Assembly (NCBI RefSeq): GCF_016031635.1 | Contig: NZ_JACEGD010000022.1 | Span: 1-64,000 of the forward strand | DNA length: 64,000 nucleotides | Direction of reading: 5' to 3' | Origin: Bradyrhizobium diversitatis | Lineage (GTDB): Bacteria; Pseudomonadota; Alphaproteobacteria; Rhizobiales; Xanthobacteraceae | In this document: one piece after another, positions 1 through 9,174 of the stretch | Layout of the letters: each line of letters starts with the position of its first letter | How positions within the stretch are numbered: the first letter of the stretch is position 1 | The notes under the pieces: generated by a model | Seen by the model: the letters and a program-made list of their open reading frames with translations, nothing else | Told to the model about the DNA's origin: nothing | Database searches by the model: none | Position numbers and translations under genes: made by a program

Positions 1-1931
1 GGCGGCGGTGGTGGTGGCGGAGAGGTCACGGTCGAACGCAAAAACCAGTCGTTGTCGTTATTGGAATTCGCCGTGACGCCACCGCGAAACAGTTGATATT
101 CGAATACCCCTGCGCCGACCGGCGCGCCGAGCGTGAAGGCCCCGGACGTTGTTGTTGCGCCATTCACCGCATCGACGACCCTGATGCCGTCGGCGATCGT
201 CGGAGCACCAGGACCGTTCACGTTAGTCACGTAGATGGACGTTAAACCGGACGCGGAGGGAGTTGCGATCGCCGATGAGTTCTTCTGGATGACAAGCTGG
301 TCGGACTGGGAGTTGTCGGTGCCGAGATAGGTTTGCAGATTGAGCTTTCCGTTCTGGCCGACATAATCGCCATAGATAACGAACTGATCGGTGAGCGACG
401 TCCCGGCGTTGGTCAGGTCAATGAGGCTTGCGTTATTGACGGTAGCAAGGGCGGTCGGATCATAGGGCCTTACCGTATGAGTACCATTTCCGGCCAGCAC
501 GGAGCTTCCGCTTTCGATTGAAAGCGTGCCGGTCCCGGTCCCGCTGTCGCCTAGCGTCAGTGTGCTGAAATTACTGAATGTGAGTTGTGAGCTGGCGGTA
601 AGTCTGATGCTTTCCCAATTCCAGAGCTGCGATACCGAGGTGCCGTTCGCTCCGTTCTGCGAACGGCTGAAAACGAGTTGGTCATTGCCCTGACCGCCGT
701 CGACCGGCAATCCGGGGGTCAGATTGGTTGAAGTGAGATTGGACAACAGTGCTGTGTCATTGCCAGCACCTAGGTTAAAACCGGTGACAATGTTTCCGCC
801 GCCCCAGTAAAGGAAATCGTTTCCAGAGCCCGACTGGATATTCGAGCTGATCGTGCCTGCGAAAGTGAAGGCCTGGTTGGTGCCGTCACCGAGGTTGATC
901 GTGCAGCAGACGGTGCCGCTGACCTGAGCGAAAACGTCATTGCCTCCACCGAAGGTGACGCCTCCGTTCACCGTCGCGCGATTGACGAAGGTGTTATAAT
1001 TGCCTGCAAGGTTGGTGGGGCCGTTGATCGTTCCGGAGTTGTCGACGTTGTTGCTGGCGGTGCCGCTGCTGGTGATGCCGTTGATGACGCCGCCAGCCCG
1101 GTTGTCGATCGTGTTGTCGTAGTTGGGATTGCCGGTGGCGGTGGCGCTGTTGTTGAACTGGAGGCCCTGGTTGAGTACGCCACTGTTATCGATGACGTTT
1201 GTCGTCGCGGTGAGATTGAGCTGATTGATCGCCGCACCGGCGCGGTTGATGATTGTGTTTAAGCCCGAAGCTGGATCGGTGGCGGTCAGAGTGACGGTTT
1301 GGTTAAGAACGCCGAAATTATCGATCGTATTTTGGGCGCCCGTCATCGTCACGGTATTGATCGAGCGATTGGCCTGGACCGTCAGAGCGTTCGTTCCGGT
1401 GCTGGTGGTGGTCAGGTTTCCGCTCAGGATTCCATTCTGATTGAACGTGAAGCTTCCATTGGGCGTGATACCCCCAGCCGTGATATTGCCGCTGATATTG
1501 CCGTTATTGTTGAAGATGATCGAATTGAAGGCATCGAGCGTGAACGAGCCCGTCACGCTCGCGCCGTTAGTCACAGCGACGGTGGCGGTCGGTCCGGGTG
1601 GAGGAGGCGGAGATACGGTGAACGTACCCGGATCGGTGGGCGGTGTGCAGGTTACGGCACCAGGGTTAATCGCGCAGTCAGCCCAAGCTCTTCCTTGAAT
1701 GATGAAGAGCACGATGATCGACGCAGCTGTTTCAAGCAAATAGCGTCGGAGGACGGTTTTGCGCCTCTCGTGCGCTGCGAGTTTTTGAAGGACGTGTAAT
1801 CCCCGATCCCTTAGGGAGGGTGGGTTGAATTCTCGTAAAGCTGAAAGTGATTTCAGCTCAACTGTTATGTTGGCGCGCGACAGTCGCGTTGTCTTTGATG
1901 CAGCGCCGCAGCCAGCCGTCAAACGTGCCAT
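1..1931 (-). CDS. Autotransporter / pertactin-like adhesin, N-terminal part (3' end beyond left edge)
   Basis: One open frame runs leftward from an ATG at 1931 to the window edge (643 codons, no stop). An in-frame stop lies just upstream of that ATG, with a purine-rich GAGGG about 7 bases before it. About 75 basic and polar residues precede a hydrophobic stretch (AASIIVLFIIQGRAWA) that looks like a long, ESPR-type signal peptide cut after AWA. The passenger is rich in N, G, T and S, with repeated short units of the kind N-T-I-D-N-x-G and GxGND, typical of a beta-helix. A polyproline stretch falls at the window edge, where a hinge before an outer-membrane beta-barrel would be expected. Family knowledge: such proteins are exported by type V secretion and often act as adhesins. 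The barrel itself is not in view, so the assignment rests on signal peptide and passenger style. Later starts, closer to the hydrophobic segment, are possible. Confidence 0.8.
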   Translation of the reverse strand, partial: MARLTAGCGAASKTTRLSRANITVELKSLSALREFNPPSLRDRGLHVLQKLAAHERRKTVLRRYLLETAASIIVLFIIQGRAWADCAINPGAVTCTPPTDPGTFTVSPPPPPGPTATVAVTNGASVTGSFTLDAFNSIIFNNNGNISGNITAGGITPNGSFTFNQNGILSGNLTTTSTGTNALTVQANRSINTVTMTGAQNTIDNFGVLNQTVTLTATDPASGLNTIINRAGAAINQLNLTATTNVIDNSGVLNQGLQFNNSATATGNPNYDNTIDNRAGGVINGITSSGTASNNVDNSGTINGPTNLAGNYNTFVNRATVNGGVTFGGGNDVFAQVSGTVCCTINLGDGTNQAFTFAGTISSNIQSGSGNDFLYWGGGNIVTGFNLGAGNDTALLSNLTSTNLTPGLPVDGGQGNDQLVFSRSQNGANGTSVSQLWNWESIRLTASSQLTFSNFSTLTLGDSGTGTGTLSIESGSSVLAGNGTHTVRPYDPTALATVNNASLIDLTNAGTSLTDQFVIYGDYVGQNGKLNLQTYLGTDNSQSDQLVIQKNSSAIATPSASGLTSIYVTNVNGPGAPTIADGIRVVDAVNGATTTSGAFTLGAPVGAGVFEYQLFRGGVTANSNNDNDWFLRSTVTSPPPPPP

Positions 1932-2188
1932 GGGCAGCCCTCGCCCTTAGCCCCTCGACTCCCCCTTGCTAACGTGAACAACGCTAGAGGAGAGCGGTCA
2001 TTCGTCAACTTCAAAAGATATGCGCGGCAAATGAAAACTGACGGTTGTGGATTTTGAGCACCACAAGTTCCCTGTCGCTCGGCACAAGTCAGGTTGGGCG
2101 TGGAACATTCCCGGATGCACGTCCAGCGGCGAACCGAAGTGATGCCGCATAACCAAAGCTTATCTCCAACGGGCTAAATTTTCTGAAT

Positions 2189-2428
2189 GGCGCTGGACTG
2201 TCAGGATATGTCGCCGAGATGGCGGGTGCGTTCGTCTGCGCTTCACTTGGCATCGTGCCGACCGTGCGCCACGCCGACTATATTGGCTCTTGGCTGGAGG
2301 TGCTGCGTGAGGACAACCGCGCCGTCGTACGGGCGGCGAGCGCGGCGTCGAAGGCCGCCGATTTCCTGCTCGGCTTCCAGCAACGGCCGATCGCCTCTGT
2401 CGACGAGGGCGACGAGGAGGCCGCGTAG
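2189..2428 (+). pseudogene. ArdC-type antirestriction protein, C-terminal remnant
   Basis: The frame reads GYVAEMAGAFVCASLGI and then an HADYIGSWLEVL-like stretch before ending DEGDEEAA. This matches the end of ArdC/DUF1738 proteins, where an ELVAELGAAFLCADLGI-like helix is followed by YIASWLKVL. The upstream zinc-metallopeptidase part (HELTHWTGH region) and the ssDNA-binding N-terminus are absent. Only about 80 C-terminal residues remain, with no convincing start codon. Intact ArdC commonly opens the ParB/helicase/Toprim block of such conjugative elements, so this is probably the stump of the original first gene. Confidence 0.6.
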
Positions 2429-2557
2429 TGCGTCGGCCGGCCGTTTCGGCTTGCCTGCGGGCGGGGGCCTCAGAGAGTGAGAGGACGGGCGGTTGAATTC
2501 GTGACGGGTTTGAGGTCGAGAGAGAGTCTTTCGGCCGCCCGTCGCGGAGAATCCGAC

Positions 2558-4672
2558 ATGGCTAGCGCCGTTCAGAAGATCAAACTCAGTCCATCCCGAG
2601 ACATTCCCTTCAACAAACTGGTCTTGAGCCAGTCCAATATTCGCCGGGTCAAGGCCGGCGTCTCGATCGAGCAATTGGCCGAGAGCATTGCGCAACGCAC
2701 CTTGCTACAAAGCCTCAGCGTCCGTGCCGTCGTCGATGCCGACGGCACGGAGACTGGCATATTCGAGGTTCCTGCGGGCGGGCGGCGGTACCGCGCCCTT
2801 GAACTCTTGGTGAAGCAGAAGCGTATGGCGAAGACCCAAGCGGTCCCCTGTGTGGTCAGGGATGGCGGTGTCGCCGAGGACGACTCGCTTGCGGAAAACG
2901 ACGAGCGCATCGGCCTGCATCCGCTCGATCAATTCCGCGCGTTCCAGATCCTCCGCGATGGCGGTATGAGCGAAGAGGAGATCGCCGCGCGGCATTTCGT
3001 GGCGCCGACGATCGTCAAGCAGCGCTTGCGCCTGGCGTCGGTCTCGCCAAAGCTGCACGACGTCTATGCCGATGACGGCATGACGCTGGAGCAGCTCATG
3101 GCGTTTGCCGTCACTGGCGATCATGCGCGTCAGGAGCAGGTTTGGGATAATGTGAGCCGCTCCCAGAACGACGAGCCGTACCAGATCCGCCGGATACTTA
3201 CGGAACACACGGTCCGCGCCTCCGACCGCCGTGCCCAATTCGTCGGGCTCGATGCGTTTGAGCAGGCCGGCGGCATCGTGCTGCGCGACCTGTTTCAGCA
3301 CGATGACGGCGGTTGGCTGCAGGACGTCGTGTTGCTCGAGCGCCTCGTGACGGAAAGGCTCAAAGCCGAAGCCGAGACGATTGCTGCTGAGGGCTGGAAG
3401 TGGATCTCGGTGGCTACGGATTTTCCCTACGGTCACACTCAAGGCCTGCGAGAAATCGAAGGCAAACCTGTCGATCTCTCGCCCGAGGAGCAGGCCACCA
3501 TCGATGCTCTGAATGCCGAGCAGGCCAAGCTTGAATCCGACTACCAGGATGCCGACGAGTTGCCGGACGAGGTCGATCAACGTCTCGGCGAAATCGAGTC
3601 GGCGCTGGCGGCGTTCGAAGATCGGCCGATGCTCTACGGTCCGACCGAGATTGCCCGAGCTGGTGTCTTCATCAGCATCGATTCCGAAGGACGCCTTTCG
3701 GTGGACCGGGGCTACGTCCGTCCAGAGGACGAGGCGCCGGCAACTGATCGTGATGTCGGGCAGGGCGCCGATGCGTCGTCGACCGAAGGTCAAGAAGAGA
3801 GCCCTTCCGTCCAGCGCACGGTGATCGCCGTTGCGGGTAGTGCTCCTGATGCTGAAGAGGATGATGAGGACGCCGCCAGGCCTCTGCCGGATCGGCTGAT
3901 CACCGAGTTGACAGCGCATCGCACGCTGGCATTGCGGGATGCGCTGGCAGAAAACCCCGCGATTGCGTTTCAGGCGGTGCTGCACAACTTCGTGCTGACG
4001 GCCTTTTACCGGTTCGCATCGTCCGGAAGCTGTCTCGAGATTGGTCTACGCACACCGACCTTTCCCGCTCAAGCTCCGGGGCTGAGGGAAAGCGCCTCCG
4101 CTAAGGCCGTCGAGGCGCGACATGAGGCCTGGAAGGCACGGTTGCCGAAGAGCGAGAACGATCTTTGGGATGCGCTGACGGCTCTCGATGGTGGTGCACA
4201 GGCATCGCTGTTCGCCCACTGTGCATCATTTGCGGTCAATGCCGTCTATGAGCCGGCCAACCGCTACAATCAGGGTCGCGTCTCAGCCCAGGGCGTCCGC
4301 ACGCGTCTCGACCAGGCTGATGTGCTGGCGCGGGCGGTCGGGCTCGACATGATTCAGGCAGGGTGGAAGCCCTCCGTCGACAACTATCTCGGCCGGGTCA
4401 CCAAGCCGCGCATTCTGGAGGCGGTGCGGGAAGCCAGGGGCGAGTCGTCGGCCCAACTGATCGACCACTTGAAGAAGGCCGACATGGCCAAGGAGGCCGA
4501 GCGTCTTCTGGATGGCTCGGGCTGGTTGCCGGAGCCGCTGCGTCTCGTCGATCCCGCTGCGGTGCCAGTGGGGCAGGAGGGCGAAGCGGGCCTGCCCGAA
4601 TTTCTCGCCGACGAGGAGGATCAGGAGAACGTCGGCGACGAGGATGCACAACAGCTGGACGCGGCTGAGTGA
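2558..4672 (+). CDS. ParB/RepB/Spo0J family protein (large plasmid/ICE type)
   Basis: This 704-residue protein has an N-terminal ParB nuclease/CTPase domain. It carries the box-I motif GGRRYRAL (residues 74-81) and the box-II motif ENxxR (ENDER, 113-117), followed by LHPLDQFRAF. A helix-turn-helix segment follows at about 139-165. The long C-terminal half, with an acidic stretch at about 415-470, is typical of the ParB-like proteins of alphaproteobacterial ICEs and is much longer than chromosomal ParB (about 300 residues). The ATG at 2558 was chosen because it starts the conserved region and has GCGGAGA about 7 bases upstream; the frame is open back to a GTG at 2477. No parA is present, so a classical partition role is not proven; a DNA-binding maintenance or regulatory role is as likely. 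A strong terminator follows the gene. Confidence 0.88.
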   Translation: MASAVQKIKLSPSRDIPFNKLVLSQSNIRRVKAGVSIEQLAESIAQRTLLQSLSVRAVVDADGTETGIFEVPAGGRRYRALELLVKQKRMAKTQAVPCVVRDGGVAEDDSLAENDERIGLHPLDQFRAFQILRDGGMSEEEIAARHFVAPTIVKQRLRLASVSPKLHDVYADDGMTLEQLMAFAVTGDHARQEQVWDNVSRSQNDEPYQIRRILTEHTVRASDRRAQFVGLDAFEQAGGIVLRDLFQHDDGGWLQDVVLLERLVTERLKAEAETIAAEGWKWISVATDFPYGHTQGLREIEGKPVDLSPEEQATIDALNAEQAKLESDYQDADELPDEVDQRLGEIESALAAFEDRPMLYGPTEIARAGVFISIDSEGRLSVDRGYVRPEDEAPATDRDVGQGADASSTEGQEESPSVQRTVIAVAGSAPDAEEDDEDAARPLPDRLITELTAHRTLALRDALAENPAIAFQAVLHNFVLTAFYRFASSGSCLEIGLRTPTFPAQAPGLRESASAKAVEARHEAWKARLPKSENDLWDALTALDGGAQASLFAHCASFAVNAVYEPANRYNQGRVSAQGVRTRLDQADVLARAVGLDMIQAGWKPSVDNYLGRVTKPRILEAVREARGESSAQLIDHLKKADMAKEAERLLDGSGWLPEPLRLVDPAAVPVGQEGEAGLPEFLADEEDQENVGDEDAQQLDAAE

Positions 4673-4713
4673 CGTCATCGTGCGGGATGGCTCCGGCTGT
4701 CCTGCGTTGGTCG

Positions 4714-4747
4714 GGGACCGGTGCACAGCGCCGGTCCCTATTTTTTT
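4714..4747 (+). terminator. Rho-independent terminator after parB-like gene
   Basis: GGGACCGG and CCGGTCCC (8-bp perfect arms, 9-base loop) are followed by TA and seven T. It separates the parB-like gene from the helicase gene, which therefore needs its own promoter. Confidence 0.85.
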
Positions 4748-4857
4748 GTCGACGTCTGAGAGGGAGAGGCTGGCCGGGAAGGGTTTGAATCGCCGTGGTC
4801 CTAAACGAGAGCGCCCGGCGGTTCGACCCGTTCCTGCTCTCCGAAAGAAATCCTGCC

Positions 4858-7800
4858 ATGACCGAATCTTTCCCAGGCGCCGCCGCCGCGCCCCTCTCGA
4901 TGCGTGCCGCTGCAAGTCTCACCTCGGCCGCCGTCAGGGCCGCGCGACAGCTCTTGACCGATCTGGAACGCGGCCGTCGCATCGATGCCGCCGTCCTGCG
5001 TGGTGCCATGGAGGCTGCCTTCGGTGCCTCGGACGCGTCCGGCGCCTGGAACTGGAAGACCGCCTATGACGTCTGCGAAGCGGCAACGGTTCTATTCCTT
5101 CGCAAGTTCGGCCCGGCCATGCGCGCCAAGGTTGGCTCGACAGCTGCCATGCTGCCAATGCTGGCGAAAATCGCGAGCTGTCTGCCGACCCATACGCGGC
5201 GTTCCGAGAACGGTCAGGCGTTTCAGCAATTCTCGACGCCGATCCCGCTTGGGCTCGCCGCATGCACCGCAGCCGGCATTACGCCAGGCGACCGCGTTCT
5301 GGAGCCGTCTGCGGGGACCGGCTTGCTCGCTATCTTTGCCGAGCTCGCCGGTGGCGCTCTGATATTGAACGAGTTGGCCGAAGGCCGCGCAGCGCTGCTC
5401 GATCATTTGTTTGCCAACGTTGAAGTCACGCGGTTCGACGCCGCGCAGATCGATGATCGCCTCGCTGCGAGCGTCTTACCGAGCGTCGTCCTGATGAATC
5501 CGCCGTTCTCCGCGGTGGCGAATGTCGATCGACGGATGGCGGATGCCGCTTTCCGGCACATCGCTTCGGCGCTCGCGCGTCTTTGCGACGGTGGGCGCCT
5601 CGTCGCCATCGCTGGCGAGGGCCTTGCCCCGGAAAACCCGGCGTGGCTGGAGGCCTTTGTTCGTCTCCAGGAGCGCGGGCGGGTCGTGTTCTCTGCCGCG
5701 ATCGACGGCGCCGTCTACGCCAAGCACGGCACTCAGACCGACGCGAGGCTGCTCGTAATCGACAAGTTGCCCGCTGCCGATCCGAAGGTTTTTGCTGCCT
5801 CGCAAGGCATGGCCGGCGATGTCGCCACCTTGCTCAATTGGATAACCCAGCATGTGCCTCCGAGGCTGCCAGTCGCCGCGACGGTCGTAGCCGACGTCAG
5901 TCGGCGCCCTGCAATATCCCGATCGGCCGGCACCGTTGTACCAAGCCCATCGTTCACTTCGAGGAGCGCGCCGGAAGGTGTGGAACTTACGTACGAGACC
6001 GTCGAATGGTCGCCGCCCGAGGGCGCGCGCCTCACCGATGCGCTCTATGAGGAGTACGGATTGCAGTCGATCCGTATACCAGGGGCGTGCGCGCATCCGA
6101 CCAAGCTCGTGCAGTCGGCGGCGATGGCGTCCGTTGCGCCACCGAGGCCGTCCTACCGGCCGCACCTGCCTTCGCGTCTGATGGCAGATGGCAATCTGTC
6201 GGACGCCCAGCTCGAGAGCGTCATTTATGCCGGCGAAGCGCATTCTGATTTTCTCGGGGGCTCCTGGACGGTCGATGCGACCTTCGATGTTGTGGCCGCC
6301 GCGCGCGATGATGCGGAGAACGCCGTCCGCTTTCGTCGCGGCTGGTTCTTGGGTGATGGCACCGGCGCGGGCAAGGGACGGCAGGTCGCCGGCATCCTGC
6401 TCGACAACTGGCTCAAGGGCCGCCGCCGGGCGGTCTGGATCAGCAAGTCCGACAAGCTGATCGAGGACGCGCAGCGCGACTGGTCCGCGCTCGGCATGGA
6501 GCGGCTGCTCGTGACGCCTCTGTCCCGGTTTCGCCAGGGCACGCCGATCCGGCTTTCGGAAGGCATCCTTTTTGCCACCTACGCCACGCTACGCACCGAC
6601 GAGCGTGGCGAGAAGCTTTCGCGTGTCCGGCAGATCGTTGAATGGTTGGGCTCCGACTTCGACGGAGTGATCGTCTTCGACGAGAGCCATGCGATGCAGA
6701 ATGCGGTCGGGGGCAAGGGCGAGCGTGGCGACCAGGCGGCCTCTCAGCAGGGGCGCGCAGGGCTGAGGCTCCAGCACGCCTTGCCCAATGCTCGCGTGGT
6801 TTATGTGTCGGCGACCGGCGCCACCACGGTCCACAACCTCGCTTATGCCCAACGCCTCGGCCTTTGGGGCGGTACCGACTTCCCGTTCGCCACACGCGCC
6901 GAGTTCGTCGAGGCAATCGAGGAGGGAGGAGTCGCGGCGATGGAGGTGCTGGCGCGCGACCTCAAGGCGCTCGGTCTTTACGCCGCTCGCTCGTTATCCT
7001 ATGAGGGCGTCGCGTACGAGCTCGTTGAACACCAGCTAACGCCGGAGCAGGTTCGCATCTACGACGCCTATGCTGGTGCGTTCAGCATCATCCATAACAA
7101 CCTCGACGCGGCGATGCGGGCCGCCAACATCACCGGCGAAACCGGAACGCTGAACGGGCAAGCAAAATCCGCCGCCCGCTCGGCCTTCGAGAGCGCGAAG
7201 CAGCGCTTCTTCGGTCACCTCCTGACCTCGATGAAGACGCCGTCGCTCATCCGATCGATCGACCGCGATCTCGACGCCGGCCATGCCGCCGTCATCCAGA
7301 TTGTTTCAACGGGCGAAGCACTGATGGAGCGCCGGCTCGCCGAGATCCCGACTGAAGACTGGGGCGACGTCCAGGTCGACATTACCCCGCGCGAGTATGT
7401 GCTCGACTATCTCGCCCATTCCTTCCCGGTTCAGCTCTACGAGCCCTTCACCGACTCGGAGGGCAACCTCTGCTCCCGCCCTGTCTATCGCGATGGCCAG
7501 CCAGTCGAGAGCCGGGAAGCCCTCGCCCGTCGCGAGCGCCTCATCGAGAAACTCGCCTCGCTGCCTCCGGTACCTGGCGCGCTCGATCAAATCGTGCAGC
7601 GCTTCGGCACCGACTTGGTCGCCGAAGTGACTGGCCGCTCGCGCCGCATCGTTCGGAAGGGCGACCGGCTGGTGGTCGAAACCCGCGCCGGTTCGGCCAA
7701 TCTTGCTGAGACATCGGCCTTCATGGATGACGTCAAGCGCATCCTCGTGTTCTCCGATGCTGGTGGTACGGGGAGGAGCTATCACGCCGAGCTGTCGGCC

Positions 7801-9174
7801 CGGAATCGCCGGTTGCGGGTCCATTACCTGCTCGAGCCCGGCTGGAAGGCAGATGCTGCGATCCAGGGCCTTGGGCGGACCAACCGCACCAACCAGGCGC
7901 AGCCGCCGCTGTTTCGGCCCATCTCGACCGACGTGAAGGCCGAAAAGCGCTTTCTCAGCACCATTGCCCGCCGGCTCGACACGTTGGGTGCCATTACGCG
8001 GGGCCAGCGCCAGACCGGAGGGCAGGGCCTGTTCAGGCCCGAGGACAATCTCGAAAGCCATTACGGGCGCGATGCCTTGCGTCAACTCTACACGCTGCTG
8101 GTGCGAGGCAAGGTGGACGGCTGCTCGCTCGAGAGGTTCGAGGATGCGACCGGCCTGAAGCTGACGGACGCCAATGGGCTCAGGGACGACCTGCCGCCGA
8201 TCACGACCTTCCTGAACAGGTTGTTGGCGCTCACCATCGATCTGCAGAATGTCCTGTTCACAGCCTTCGAGCAGCTCTTGACCGCTCGGATCGAGGGCGC
8301 GGTCGCCTCTAGCACCTACGACCTCGGGCTGGAAACGCTCCGCGCCGAGAGCTTTGTCGTCACCGACCGGCGGACGATCTATGCCCATCCGGGTACTGGC
8401 GCCGAGACCCGGCTGCTCACGATCACCCAACGCCAGCGCAATCATCCTGTGAGACTGGATGACGCTCTTGCTCTTCTCTCCGATCGTGGTGCTGTCCTGC
8501 TGACTAATGAGCGGTCGGGACGAGCCGCCGTGCAGATCCCAACAGCGAGCGTTATGCTCGACGACGGCGAGATCGAGCGCCGTGTCTGTCTGATCCGGCC
8601 TATGGAACAGCACAGGGTCCCCCTGACCATGATGGCGGAGAGCCATTGGGTCGATGTGGATCGTGAACGCTTCGCCGCGGCCTGGCTGGCGGAGCTTGCC
8701 CAGGTCCCCGAGTTCACGGAAAGCACGATCCACGTCGTTGCGGGATTGCTGCTGCCGATCTGGAAGCGGCTGCCGAACGAATCGACCCGCGTCTATCGGC
8801 TCCAGACCGATGCGGGCGAACGCATCATCGGCCGTAAGGTTTCTGCCGCGTGGGTCGCAAACGCCATTTCGGCGGACGCGCCCACGCTGTCACCGGACGC
8901 TGCCTTTGCCGCGGTGATGGAGGGAGGCACCGTCCTCGACCTCGCGGAGGGGCTCCAGCTTCGGCGCGTCCGGGTCATGGGTGCATGGCGCATCGAGCTG
9001 TCGGGATTCAACGACACGATGCGCGATCGCCTCCGCGCTTACGGCCTCTTCGGGGAGATCATCTCCTGGAAGCTGCGAATGTTCGTGCCCACCGACGCAA
9101 GCGGCGTCGGGATCCTGACAAAGGTGCTCGACACCTATCCGCTTGCGCGCGTCAGTCAACGGGAAGCCGCGTGA
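4858..9174 (+). CDS. N6-methylase-like / Strawberry notch family helicase fusion
   Basis: This very large protein (1438 residues) has two enzymatic halves. The N-terminal half has a Rossmann methyltransferase signature: an AdoMet loop EPSAGTG at 149-155 and the amino-methylase motif NPPF at 214-217. The second half is an SF2/SNF2-like ATPase of the Strawberry notch type, with a Walker A loop GDGTGAGKGR at 499-508, a DESH Walker B box at 608-611, and a motif VI region GLGRTNRTNQ beginning near 1004. Such fusions are common in ICEs and large plasmids and are thought to act on DNA during transfer or against restriction, but no specific reaction is established. The ATG at 4858 follows a poor ribosome-binding site; a GTG at 4795 in the same frame is the alternative. 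The stop overlaps the next start by one base, implying translational coupling. Confidence 0.85.
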   Translation: MTESFPGAAAAPLSMRAAASLTSAAVRAARQLLTDLERGRRIDAAVLRGAMEAAFGASDASGAWNWKTAYDVCEAATVLFLRKFGPAMRAKVGSTAAMLPMLAKIASCLPTHTRRSENGQAFQQFSTPIPLGLAACTAAGITPGDRVLEPSAGTGLLAIFAELAGGALILNELAEGRAALLDHLFANVEVTRFDAAQIDDRLAASVLPSVVLMNPPFSAVANVDRRMADAAFRHIASALARLCDGGRLVAIAGEGLAPENPAWLEAFVRLQERGRVVFSAAIDGAVYAKHGTQTDARLLVIDKLPAADPKVFAASQGMAGDVATLLNWITQHVPPRLPVAATVVADVSRRPAISRSAGTVVPSPSFTSRSAPEGVELTYETVEWSPPEGARLTDALYEEYGLQSIRIPGACAHPTKLVQSAAMASVAPPRPSYRPHLPSRLMADGNLSDAQLESVIYAGEAHSDFLGGSWTVDATFDVVAAARDDAENAVRFRRGWFLGDGTGAGKGRQVAGILLDNWLKGRRRAVWISKSDKLIEDAQRDWSALGMERLLVTPLSRFRQGTPIRLSEGILFATYATLRTDERGEKLSRVRQIVEWLGSDFDGVIVFDESHAMQNAVGGKGERGDQAASQQGRAGLRLQHALPNARVVYVSATGATTVHNLAYAQRLGLWGGTDFPFATRAEFVEAIEEGGVAAMEVLARDLKALGLYAARSLSYEGVAYELVEHQLTPEQVRIYDAYAGAFSIIHNNLDAAMRAANITGETGTLNGQAKSAARSAFESAKQRFFGHLLTSMKTPSLIRSIDRDLDAGHAAVIQIVSTGEALMERRLAEIPTEDWGDVQVDITPREYVLDYLAHSFPVQLYEPFTDSEGNLCSRPVYRDGQPVESREALARRERLIEKLASLPPVPGALDQIVQRFGTDLVAEVTGRSRRIVRKGDRLVVETRAGSANLAETSAFMDDVKRILVFSDAGGTGRSYHAELSARNRRLRVHYLLEPGWKADAAIQGLGRTNRTNQAQPPLFRPISTDVKAEKRFLSTIARRLDTLGAITRGQRQTGGQGLFRPEDNLESHYGRDALRQLYTLLVRGKVDGCSLERFEDATGLKLTDANGLRDDLPPITTFLNRLLALTIDLQNVLFTAFEQLLTARIEGAVASSTYDLGLETLRAESFVVTDRRTIYAHPGTGAETRLLTITQRQRNHPVRLDDALALLSDRGAVLLTNERSGRAAVQIPTASVMLDDGEIERRVCLIRPMEQHRVPLTMMAESHWVDVDRERFAAAWLAELAQVPEFTESTIHVVAGLLLPIWKRLPNESTRVYRLQTDAGERIIGRKVSAAWVANAISADAPTLSPDAAFAAVMEGGTVLDLAEGLQLRRVRVMGAWRIELSGFNDTMRDRLRAYGLFGEIISWKLRMFVPTDASGVGILTKVLDTYPLARVSQREAA

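Noticed and set aside
2705..3985. Long minus-strand open frame (426 codons) opposite the parB-like gene
   Set aside because: Antisense shadow of a GC-rich gene whose plus-strand protein has clear ParB motifs; the minus product has no family features.
7306..8733. Minus-strand open frame of 475 codons inside the helicase gene
   Set aside because: Shadow of the helicase C-terminal half; composition fits mirrored codons, no ribosome-binding site or motif.
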